NCBI GenBank assembly: GCA_026397035.1
Contig: JAPLVQ010000082.1
Coordinates: 1 to 12,952 of the forward strand
Length of the DNA: 12,952 bases
From: Candidatus Iainarchaeum sp.
Lineage (GTDB): Archaea; Iainarchaeota; Iainarchaeia; Iainarchaeales; JAAZKV01
Direction of reading: 5' to 3'
This document shows, in pieces, positions 6,718-12,518 of this stretch. Numbering within the stretch: position 1 is the stretch's first letter; each line of letters opens with the position of its first letter. A program made the translations under genes and the position numbers. The notes beneath the pieces were generated by a model. That model was not told the origin of the DNA, ran no database searches, and worked only from the letters and a program-made list of their open reading frames with translations.

Positions 6718-7992
6718 GTGAGTGTATTCACGTCTGTTTCTGATAATGTTTTTAGCGTGAGCCAGAGTCAAGTTTTTGACGAAAGTCAAGGCCGAATATT
6801 TAATGAAAAGCAGGATCAAATCTTTAACGAAAATAATAGTCAGTTTTATAACAATTATTATTCCTCTTGTGACTTACGGCAAAACACTATCAAAAGCAAT
6901 TTAAATGATGAAATAACCTTTTCTTTCATGGAAAAAGAAAGAATAGAGTTTCCAAAAGGAAAACAAAAAGAGTTTATTGCTTATGCAAAAAAGCTTTCTG
7001 GGAAAAGCTGGCGGAAGGCGGCAGAATTATCTGAAATTAATTATAATACTTTCCAGAACTATTGGAAAGAAAATACAAGACTATCAAAGAAAGATTTTGA
7101 GAAAGTGTGTGCAATATTAAATTTGGATTGTGATACAATTCTTGCTGAATTTGGTGGGCGAAATATAAATTATGTGCCTAATTTTTCAGTTAGAAAAAAC
7201 GGTGCTGAAGCGGGGATAAAATTATTCTCATCAAAGATAGTTCTTTTGGCTCCAAATATATCATATCCAAATAAATCTTTGTTGCTAGATTGCAAAAAAA
7301 CAGAGTTTTCAAGAATTGATTTAAAAAAAGATATTTTTTTACCAGAAAAAGTTACTCCTTTGTTGGCTGAGGAAACGGGGTGCAATTTAGGTGATGGATT
7401 TCTTTCGTCAAGAAAGTATGAATATAGGTTAAAAGGAAATAAAAATAATGAAAAAGAATATTATGAAAAAACAGTAAGACCCATGTTCAAAGAACTTTAT
7501 AACCTTAATTTAAATATCAAAATGTATGAAACAACAATTGGTTTTGAACTATACTCAAAAGCCATTTGTGAATTTAAAAATAAAGTGCTTGGCATTCAAA
7601 GAGGTCCAAAAAGGGATATTTGTGTCCCTGAAGTCTTTAAAGTAAATGACCTTGAAATTCTTTGTGCTTTGCTTAGGGGATTATTTGATACTGATGGAAA
7701 TATATATTTTAGGGCAAAGGGAGAAAATAAGAATTATTATCCTGTGGTGACGGTTACAACAAGTTGTAGAAGGCTTGCCAAGGATGTTTATGAAATAATG
7801 CAAATGCTTGGGTTTAAACCAAGGTTTTATGAGTCTAAAAAGTTGACTAAAAAGGTTCCAAATAAAAATTTTTCAGTGAGGCTAAATGGGTATAAAAACT
7901 TTGAGTTATATAAAAAATTTATTGGGACAAAGCAACCTAAAAATATAAATAAAATAGAGAGGTGGGAAAAGAATTTTCCAAATTTTTGCTGA
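6718..7992 (+). CDS. Free-standing LAGLIDADG homing endonuclease with helix-turn-helix
   Basis: A 424-residue protein from GTG 6718. Residues 11-50 are five octapeptide repeats, rich in Gln, Asn and Phe. Residues about 71-145 contain a helix-turn-helix-like segment (SWRKAAELSEINYNTFQNYW). The C-terminal half has two LAGLIDADG motifs, AEETGCNLGDGFL at about 218 and LLRGLFDTDGNIYF at about 318, each with its acidic residue, so it can act as a monomeric double-strand DNA endonuclease. It is not inside an intron or intein and ends 2 nt before tRNA-His, so it may be co-transcribed with that tRNA. The start is uncertain: the leaderless ATG fitting the TATA box is 6705, one frame away; ATG 6928 (residue 71) would remove the repeats. 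The family is clear; the target site is unknown, and the tRNA-His locus is only a guess from position. Confidence 0.85.
   Translation: MSVFTSVSDNVFSVSQSQVFDESQGRIFNEKQDQIFNENNSQFYNNYYSSCDLRQNTIKSNLNDEITFSFMEKERIEFPKGKQKEFIAYAKKLSGKSWRKAAELSEINYNTFQNYWKENTRLSKKDFEKVCAILNLDCDTILAEFGGRNINYVPNFSVRKNGAEAGIKLFSSKIVLLAPNISYPNKSLLLDCKKTEFSRIDLKKDIFLPEKVTPLLAEETGCNLGDGFLSSRKYEYRLKGNKNNEKEYYEKTVRPMFKELYNLNLNIKMYETTIGFELYSKAICEFKNKVLGIQRGPKRDICVPEVFKVNDLEILCALLRGLFDTDGNIYFRAKGENKNYYPVVTVTTSCRRLAKDVYEIMQMLGFKPRFYESKKLTKKVPNKNFSVRLNGYKNFELYKKFIGTKQPKNINKIERWEKNFPNFC
6748..6867 (+). repeat. Five degenerate 24-nt (octapeptide) repeats at the endonuclease N-terminus
   Basis: The translated units are VFSVSQSQ, VFDESQGR, IFNEKQDQ, IFNENNSQ and FYNNYYSS. 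Two aromatic/aliphatic residues lead each unit, followed by Asn/Glu/Ser/Gln. DNA identity between units is modest, so the periodicity is preserved mainly in the protein. Confidence 0.6.
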
Positions 7993-7994
7993 AT

Positions 7995-8068
7995 GGCTGG
8001 CATAGTTTAGTGGTTTAGAATCCCCGGTTGTGGTCCGGGGGACCCGAGTTCGACTCTCGGTGCCGGCC
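7995..8068 (+). tRNA. tRNA-His (anticodon GTG), with encoded G-1
   Basis: The acceptor stem GCTGGCA (7996-8002) pairs with TGCCGGC (8061-8067), with one G-T pair. G at 7995 is the extra G-1 opposite C73 at 8068, the hallmark of tRNA-His. The anticodon stem CCCGG/CCGGG encloses TTGTGGT with anticodon GTG at 8030-8032. The T arm is CCGAG-TTCGACT-CTCGG. There is no intron and no encoded CCA. No TATA box sits at the right distance upstream, so it may be cut from a transcript that begins before the endonuclease gene. Confidence 0.95.
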
Positions 8069-8091
8069 TTTATATATTTATGTGTGATTTT

Positions 8092-9342
8092 ATGGCTGAC
8101 GGAAAAGAAATTCAAACAGTAAGGGGAATGCGCGATTTAGTGGGAAAAGACGCGGTGCTTGAAGAATTCATTGAGAGTACTTTAAGAAAAGTTTTTGTTT
8201 CTTACGGGTACGAACCGCTTTATACTCCTGCGGTGGAAAACTTTGATTTGTTTAAAATAAAAGGCGGAGCAGGAGAAGCGATTAAAGACGAGATTTATTA
8301 TTTCAAGGACAAGTCAGAAAGAGAACTCGGATTAAGGTTTGAATTCACTGCATCAACCGCAAGAGTAGTAGCGACTAACCAAATAAAGATGCCTTATAAG
8401 CGCTACCAAATAGGGGAAGTTTACAGGTACGACAGACCGCAGGCGAAAAGGTACAGAGCGTTTATCCAGGCAGATATTGATATTTTTGGGGTTAAAGGAC
8501 TCGAAGCGGAATTAGAAATAATGCTTGTGTTAAAGGATTGTTTTCTCGCGCTGAATTTGAAACCAAGAGTTATTATGAATTCAAGAAAACTGCTTCAAAG
8601 TTTGCTTGAAAAATATGCAGGAGGGAAAGAAATTGAAGCTATGCGAGTGCTTGACAAATTGGACAAATTCCCTGAAGCCGAAATAAGGAATATGCTTGAA
8701 GAAAAAGAAATTAATTCAAAAGTACTTGGGGTTATTGTGAGAAATTCTTTTGAAGAAATAGAAAGTATTGTTGGAGCGGAAAACGAAGGGGTTATTGAAG
8801 TAAAGAACTTTTTGAAAAGGACTAAAGACGCTGGAATTGATTTCATTGAATTTGATTCGCGCTTAGCACGCGGGCTTGAATATTATACTGGGATTGTATT
8901 TGAGGCGAAAATAGAGAATGGGCCAAGCGTAATGGGTGGAGGAAGATATGACAAACTCGTCGGGCTTTATGGCGGGCAGGAAACTTTTGTCACAGGATAC
9001 GCAATAGGAGTAAGCAGACTATTTGATTATTTGAAAGAAAAAGGCTTTAACGTGGGAATGAAAGGGATTTATTTGTTTGGAATAAATGTTGAGGGAAAAG
9101 AATTGACTAGAGTTGCGCAGGACTTACGCGAAAAAAAAGTTTTTGTTGAAATAGATTTAAATTCTAGAAATGCAGGGAAAAATATTGAATATGCTCAAAA
9201 GAAAGGGTACAAATTTGTGGGAATAATCGGGGAAAACGAGTTAAAAGCTAATAAAATTACTTTAAAGAATCTTGAAAGTGGAAAACAAGAAATGATTGGA
9301 CTTTTGGAAATTGAAAAAATAAAAAAAGAAGTGATGGGGTGA
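8092..9342 (+). CDS. hisS: Histidyl-tRNA synthetase
   Basis: Class II synthetase that charges tRNA-His in the cytoplasm; about 416 residues from ATG 8092. ATG 8080 would add four residues, and I prefer 8092 because the family starts close before the RGMRD motif and a weak GTGAT site precedes it. Visible motifs in order: RGMRD (about 11), LRFEFTAS (about 81-88), motif 2 with YRYDRPQ (R112 should contact ATP/adenylate) and FIQADIDIFG, the histidine-specific RGLEYYTGIVFEA (about 265), GGGRYDKLVG, and the motif 3-like AIGVSRL. The last 90 or so residues form an anticodon-binding domain. HisZ, the synthetase-like regulator of short HisG, is the alternative, but this protein keeps the anticodon domain and the HisG here is the long form. 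It starts 23 nt after its own substrate tRNA gene. Confidence 0.93.
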   Translation: MADGKEIQTVRGMRDLVGKDAVLEEFIESTLRKVFVSYGYEPLYTPAVENFDLFKIKGGAGEAIKDEIYYFKDKSERELGLRFEFTASTARVVATNQIKMPYKRYQIGEVYRYDRPQAKRYRAFIQADIDIFGVKGLEAELEIMLVLKDCFLALNLKPRVIMNSRKLLQSLLEKYAGGKEIEAMRVLDKLDKFPEAEIRNMLEEKEINSKVLGVIVRNSFEEIESIVGAENEGVIEVKNFLKRTKDAGIDFIEFDSRLARGLEYYTGIVFEAKIENGPSVMGGGRYDKLVGLYGGQETFVTGYAIGVSRLFDYLKEKGFNVGMKGIYLFGINVEGKELTRVAQDLREKKVFVEIDLNSRNAGKNIEYAQKKGYKFVGIIGENELKANKITLKNLESGKQEMIGLLEIEKIKKEVMG

Positions 9343-9361
9343 AGGGTTTAGCAGGAGGGGC

Positions 9362-9388
9362 ATGAAAGTAAAGTTGCCTGATAAATAA
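9362..9388 (+). other. Possible 8-codon leader ORF with a strong Shine-Dalgarno
   Basis: ATG 9362 to TAA 9388 would encode MKVKLPDK. It follows GGAGG (9354-9358), the best Shine-Dalgarno in the window, though with a short 3-nt spacing. It contains no His codon, so classical histidine attenuation is not supported. It lies in the hisS-hisI gap (9343-9424) together with a TATA-like TAAATAAAG near 9382-9390. It may be chance. Confidence 0.25.
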
Positions 9389-9413
9389 AGAAGTAATGTT
9401 GACGAAGTAATAT

Positions 9414-9418
9414 GGTGA
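9414..9418 (+). promoter_or_regulatory. Ribosome binding site of hisI
   Basis: GGTGA stands 6 nt before ATG 9425. It matches the archaeal anti-Shine-Dalgarno and fixes the hisI start. Confidence 0.7.
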
Positions 9419-9424
9419 AAAATT

Positions 9425-9874
9425 ATGGTAGAATTGGATTTTAACAAATTTGGCGGACTAATACCGGCGGTTGTTCAGGATTACAAAACAAACGAAGTTT
9501 TGATGGTCGCTTTCATGAATAAAGAATCTTTTGAGGAAACGCTTGAATTAAAGAAATCCTGTTTTTATAGCCGGTCAAGAAATAAACTCTGGCTAAAGGG
9601 AGAAACAAGCGGAAATGTGCAGATTGTAAAAGAAATATTTGTTGGGTGCGAGCTTGATTCAGTTCTGCTCAAGGTAGAACAGGTTGGGAATGCGGCTTGC
9701 CACGAAGGATATAAAAGCTGTTTTTTCAGGAGACTTAGTAACGGGGAACTAACAATAATTTCAAAAAGAGTTTTTAATCCAAAGCAAGTGTACAATAATT
9801 TAAACCAAGTGGGCAAAAACATTGCAACTTTGGAAGCGAAAGTATATGAGAAAAATAAGGGAGTGAAAAAATGA
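9425..9874 (+). CDS. hisI: Phosphoribosyl-AMP cyclohydrolase
   Basis: Third enzyme of histidine synthesis: it opens the adenine ring of phosphoribosyl-AMP. The 149 residues contain the family landmarks in order: [14 protein letters not shown] (about 23-36), [19 protein letters not shown] (about 48-66), and the Zn site with cysteines in [16 protein letters not shown] (about 79-101), then FFRR. In most members the loop is D-C-D-x-D, whose aspartates bind Mg; here it reads G-C-E-L-D, so two of the three are altered. The zinc cysteines are all present. There is no fused HisE (phosphoribosyl-ATP pyrophosphatase) domain, and no hisE in the window. The last 40 residues are a charged extension. Its stop overlaps the hisG start (ATGA), so the two are translationally coupled. 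The assignment is firm; activity is probable. Confidence 0.92.
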   Translation: MVELDFNKFGGLIPAVVQDYKTNEVLMVAFMNKESFEETLELKKSCFYSRSRNKLWLKGETSGNVQIVKEIFVGCELDSVLLKVEQVGNAACHEGYKSCFFRRLSNGELTIISKRVFNPKQVYNNLNQVGKNIATLEAKVYEKNKGVKK

Positions 9875-10740
9875 ATAAAATAAAATTTGGGGTTCCTGAA
9901 GGCAGCTTGAGGGAAGCAACGGTGCAATTATTCAAAAAAGCAGGTTACAACATTTTAATTAAAGAAAGAAATTATTTCCCTTTAATTGACGATCCTGAAA
10001 TTGAATGCATGCTCATAAGGGCACAGGAAATACCGCGTTATGTTGCTCAAGGAGTACTTGATTTTGGGATAAGCGGAAAAGACTGGATTACTGAAAATGG
10101 TGTTGATGTAGTTGAAGTAGCTGAATTGAAGTATTCTCGTGCAAGTAAAAATCCGATGAAATTGGTACTGGCTGTTCCAAATGATTCTCCAATAAAAACA
10201 ATAAAAGATCTTGAAGGAAAAAGAATTGCCACTGAATTAGTTAATGTTACAAAAAACTATTTGAAAAAAAATAATATCAAAGCCGAAGTGGAGTTCTCTT
10301 GGGGTGCAACGGAAGTAAAGCCGCCAAAACTAGTTGATGCAATAGCAGAGCTCACAGAAACAGGGAGTTCTCTTCGTGCAAATAATTTAAGAGTGCTCGA
10401 CACTATTTTGGAATCCACCACAAGGTTAATTGCAAATAAAAAAAGTTACGAAAACAAGTGGAAAAAGGACAAAATGGAAAGAATTGCAATGTTATTGAAA
10501 AGTGCATTAGATGCTGAAGATGTAGTGGGTTTAATGATGAATGTAACTAAGGGAAATTTTGATAAAGTTAAGGCAGTTCTTCCAAAAGGGTCAAATCCGA
10601 CAATATCAAGTACTGAAGAGGGTGGATTTGATTTGTTCACAATTGTTCAAGAAAAGATTGTCAGAGACTTACTACCGCTGCTCAAAATGGCCGGTGCGAC
10701 AGAAATAATAGAGTTTCAATTATCTAAAGTGATTCACTAA
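9871..10740 (+). CDS. hisG: ATP phosphoribosyltransferase, long form
   Basis: First, committed enzyme of histidine synthesis: ATP plus PRPP to phosphoribosyl-ATP. The 289-residue length is that of the long form, which carries its own C-terminal regulatory domain and does not need HisZ. The N-terminus starts KFGVPEGSL; the two-lobed catalytic domain includes [11 protein letters not shown] (about 61-71) and [10 protein letters not shown]; the PRPP-binding segment reads [17 protein letters not shown] (about 152-168), with Glu where many members have Asp. Residues about 205-289 match the ACT-like HisG_C domain ([14 protein letters not shown], then [13 protein letters not shown]), which binds histidine for feedback inhibition. 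ATG 9871 overlaps the hisI stop and follows GGGAGTGA, a good Shine-Dalgarno. No other his gene follows; hisA, F, H, B, C, D and E must be elsewhere or absent. Confidence 0.94.
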   Translation: MNKIKFGVPEGSLREATVQLFKKAGYNILIKERNYFPLIDDPEIECMLIRAQEIPRYVAQGVLDFGISGKDWITENGVDVVEVAELKYSRASKNPMKLVLAVPNDSPIKTIKDLEGKRIATELVNVTKNYLKKNNIKAEVEFSWGATEVKPPKLVDAIAELTETGSSLRANNLRVLDTILESTTRLIANKKSYENKWKKDKMERIAMLLKSALDAEDVVGLMMNVTKGNFDKVKAVLPKGSNPTISSTEEGGFDLFTIVQEKIVRDLLPLLKMAGATEIIEFQLSKVIH

Positions 10741-10820
10741 GGACAAAAGTAGAAGGACTTGGTACCCATGCAAAGCAGCATTAAAAATATCTTAAATTTC
10801 AAAGTGCTAAAAAGCCTGAC

Positions 10821-10843
10821 AGAGGGAAAAACTAAATCCCTCT
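10821..10843. terminator. 7-bp inverted repeat between convergent genes
   Basis: AGAGGGA (10821-10827) pairs perfectly with TCCCTCT (10837-10843) around a 9-nt loop. It lies 80 nt after hisG and its loop contains the stop codon of the minus-strand gene. Neither side has a T run directly after the stem, so it may stabilise 3' ends instead of terminating. The gap 10741-10820 shows no gene. Confidence 0.4.
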
Positions 10844-11041
10844 AAAAGCTTTTGTTGTGACAGGTCTTTGTTTTACTGAAACAATTCTTTTTCTTCCTGT
10901 TTTATTGTCAGTAATAGTAACTAAACTATAAACAATGCGTGGTTTTTTTGTTATTTTAAAAGGTTTTCTCACCGGGTTAGCATTTGTTTTTGCAGGAAAA
11001 ACACTTTTTAGCGAACTTTTTCTTGGTATAGCTGGTCTCAT
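10832..11041 (-). CDS. Small basic protein of unknown function (69 aa)
   Basis: I do not recognise this protein. The start is the ATG at 11041, chosen because AGGTG (11052-11048) lies 6 nt upstream, a normal Shine-Dalgarno distance; a GTG at 11050 is the alternative. The N-terminal half is full of Lys, Arg and Pro and is probably disordered. The second half has a strand-like block, IVYSLVTITDNKTGRKRIV, with a turn at NKTG, resembling a beta hairpin. There are no cysteines and no membrane segment. Just upstream is a small hairpin, GAGCT/AGCTC (11062-11075). The gene is convergent with hisG and divergent from the charged protein at 11145, in a region with no other candidate. A nucleic acid or ribosome association would fit its charge but is only a guess. 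Confidence 0.5.
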   Translation of the reverse strand: MRPAIPRKSSLKSVFPAKTNANPVRKPFKITKKPRIVYSLVTITDNKTGRKRIVSVKQRPVTTKAFRGI

Positions 11042-11144
11042 AAAAAACACCTTGTTTCAAAGAGCTTTTTAGCTCCACTTGTTTGTCTTGATATTAACTC
11101 AATACTTGTTTTTATTCTTTTCTTTCCCTTATATTTTGACGATT

Positions 11145-12302
11145 ATGGGGATGTTTGACTTTCTAAAAGGCAAAAATGATTCAAAACACGCTGAAAAAGA
11201 GCTGAAGTTCGCGGTGAAAGAAAGTTTGCTGAAAAAAAACGTTTCTCTGGAAGAAAAAGAGGCGCAGATAAAGCACAAGCATTTAACAGCACACAGAGAA
11301 AAAATTGATATGCATAAATATAATAATGAAGCAAAAAAGCAAGTGCAAGTACAAAGATCTATAAAAAATAATCTTGGAATATGCATACCTGAACACGCTA
11401 AAAGTAGGACAGATGATTTGCCTCTATTAAGAGGAGTTAATGCAGGAGCAGGCAATAATGTTTGTATTCCAATTCATGCAAAAAGCGCTGAAGAAAGAAG
11501 AAAACTAAAAAAAGAGGATTTGAGTCCGTTTGAAAAAATCAGGGAAAATTATGAAAAAAGCGAGAAAGAATTTGACCAAGAATTTGAAGAAATAACTTCC
11601 CAAACCCCCGAAGAACCGTATGATTATGATCCTTCTTTAGGGGTAGAGACATTAAGTGAAGAGCATACTGAAAAAAAACCGGTTTTAAAAACGTCTTCTA
11701 TTGATCCGGTACTTGCTGAAAGAAAAGCAAGAATGTTTGAAGAAGTGAGAAAAGTAATGTACAGGGGAGGAACTCCTCCCAGCGAAAAACCAAAACAGAA
11801 ACCTATTAATAGGAAAGAATTCAAAATGGCTTTTGATGTTCCATTAGAAGAAGAAAAAGAAGAAACTAAAAAAAGCGAGAATGGTTTTTGGGAGATTGGA
11901 GCAAAAAATAAAGAAAGAAAAACTGGATTTAAAGAAAGGGAAATGGATGAAATTGACGAATCAATTGACAAAATTGAAGGATACGTGCCAAAGTTTTCTT
12001 CCACAGCAAGAGCAAAACTAGGAATCGCTAAAGAAGAAAAAGCAGCGCCAAGTGTTTATGGAACTTTTAGAGTAAGTGGAGTATATCCTGGTGGAGACAC
12101 TACAGTAATCTCCGGAGAAGTAGTTTTTGGGAAAATTACTCAAAGACTCACCGCCCAGAATGGAAATGCAATTATTAGAGTGAGTGAATTAAAACGCGGA
12201 ATGGAAACAGTTAGTGAACTTTATACAGGGGAAATTGGAACAATATTTACAAGAGGAAGTGCACTAATGGTGCGAAATGGGGATGAACTGGAATTCAGCT
12301 GA
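11145..12302 (+). CDS. Charged protein with two CIPxHAKS motifs and a C-terminal beta-barrel-like domain
   Basis: About 385 residues from ATG 11145 (ATG 11151 is also possible). The open frame reaches back to a TTG at 11079, but that part is a T-rich promoter region translated into a false hydrophobic stretch. Layout: MGMFDFLKG and a Lys/Glu-rich probable coiled coil (10-75); two motifs, C80-I-P-E-H-A-K-S87 and C107-I-P-I-H-A-K-S114, with a Gly-Ala linker; a long acidic/basic disordered part (115-300); and a C-terminal domain (about 307-385) with ISGEVVFGKI, ELKRG, LYTGEIGTIF and VRNGDELEF, which resembles the domain-2 barrel of EF-Tu-like translation factors. No membrane segment or GTPase domain is present. 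The four Cys/His of the paired motifs could bind a metal. Function unknown; a cytoplasmic adaptor is my inference. The next gene is tRNA-Thr. Confidence 0.75.
   Translation: MGMFDFLKGKNDSKHAEKELKFAVKESLLKKNVSLEEKEAQIKHKHLTAHREKIDMHKYNNEAKKQVQVQRSIKNNLGICIPEHAKSRTDDLPLLRGVNAGAGNNVCIPIHAKSAEERRKLKKEDLSPFEKIRENYEKSEKEFDQEFEEITSQTPEEPYDYDPSLGVETLSEEHTEKKPVLKTSSIDPVLAERKARMFEEVRKVMYRGGTPPSEKPKQKPINRKEFKMAFDVPLEEEKEETKKSENGFWEIGAKNKERKTGFKEREMDEIDESIDKIEGYVPKFSSTARAKLGIAKEEKAAPSVYGTFRVSGVYPGGDTTVISGEVVFGKITQRLTAQNGNAIIRVSELKRGMETVSELYTGEIGTIFTRGSALMVRNGDELEFS
11382..11486 (+). repeat. Duplicated CIPxHAKS motif (11382-11405 and 11463-11486)
   Basis: The two copies share seven of eight residues, but most of their codons differ at the third base (TGC/TGT, ATA/ATT, CCT/CCA, CAC/CAT, GCT/GCA, AGT/AGC; only AAA is identical). 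Both are preceded by an Asn-Asn pair. This is protein-level conservation, not a fresh DNA duplication. Confidence 0.75.
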
Positions 12303-12344
12303 AGAAGTAGGGCTTAGCCGATTTCTTGCTTTGCTATAAATACT

Positions 12345-12353
12345 AATAAAATA
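12345..12353 (+). promoter_or_regulatory. TATA box for tRNA-Thr
   Basis: AATAAAATA is centred about 27 nt before the first base of the tRNA (12377). A second AT-rich element, CTATAAATA (12334-12342), lies about 39 nt upstream and would give a longer 5' leader. The stretch 12303-12333 holds nothing I can name. Confidence 0.5.
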
Positions 12354-12376
12354 CTTGCCTTGCCACTTTTTGTTGT

Positions 12377-12487
12377 GCTCCAGTAGCATATTCAGATATT
12401 GCGCGGCATTGGTATAAGAGTTGTATTAATTTATGACAATTTCTTTCAGTGATGCCGAGGTTGCGGGTGCAATTCCCGCCTGGAGCT
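12377..12487 (+). tRNA. tRNA-Thr (anticodon GGT), with 37-nt intron
   Basis: The acceptor stem GCTCCAG (12377-12383) pairs with CTGGAGC (12480-12486), discriminator T at 12487, no CCA. The anticodon stem CGGCA/TGCCG closes TTGGTAA after splicing, with anticodon GGT at 12411-12413. The T stem GCGGG/CCCGC is perfect. The intron is 12415-12451, at position 37/38: exon TTGG pairs with intron TCAG (two G-U), 3-nt bulges TAT and TGA flank it, and the intron helix AAGAG/TTTCTT is well paired, which is a good bulge-helix-bulge. G1-C72, C2-G71 and G35-T36 agree with threonine identity. Oddities: the D loop TATTCAGATAT lacks the usual GG pair and the T loop is TGCAATT, with G where T55 is normal. It could be a degenerate gene, but all stems are intact. 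Confidence 0.82.
12415..12451 (+). other. Intron of tRNA-Thr, position 37/38
   Basis: The 37-nt intron folds into one hairpin (AAGAGTTGT with ACAATTTCTT, one bulge) that continues into the bulge-helix-bulge splice motif. It is of ordinary size and encodes nothing. Confidence 0.75.
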
Positions 12488-12494
12488 CTTTTGA

Positions 12495-12501
12495 TTTTTT
12501 T
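12495..12501 (+). terminator. Oligo-T terminator after tRNA-Thr
   Basis: Four T (12489-12492) and then seven T (12495-12501) follow the tRNA within 15 nt. A TAGCTAGCTA palindrome (12501-12510) stands between this run and the stop codon of the convergent permease gene. Confidence 0.55.
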
Positions 12502-12518
12502 AGCTAGCTAATTTTTTC

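Noticed and set aside
7995..8068. LAGLIDADG gene as part of an intron in tRNA-His
   Set aside because: The tRNA is complete and uninterrupted, and the endonuclease frame ends before it.
8069..8080. TTTATATATTTA before hisS as its TATA box
   Set aside because: It would place the transcription start near 8100, after both possible start codons.
8092..9342. Reading the synthetase gene as HisZ, the regulatory partner of HisG
   Set aside because: The protein keeps a full C-terminal anticodon-binding domain and the adjacent HisG is the long form that does not use HisZ.
11079..11144. N-terminal hydrophobic segment on the charged protein, as a membrane anchor
   Set aside because: It needs a TTG start, lies in a T-rich promoter-like stretch, and two ATGs follow just before the conserved-looking MFDFLKG start.
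11129..11455. Minus-strand open frame of 108 codons with hydrophobic and Cys-rich sequence
   Set aside because: It is the mirror of the Lys/Glu-rich coding strand of the charged protein and has no ribosome site or promoter.
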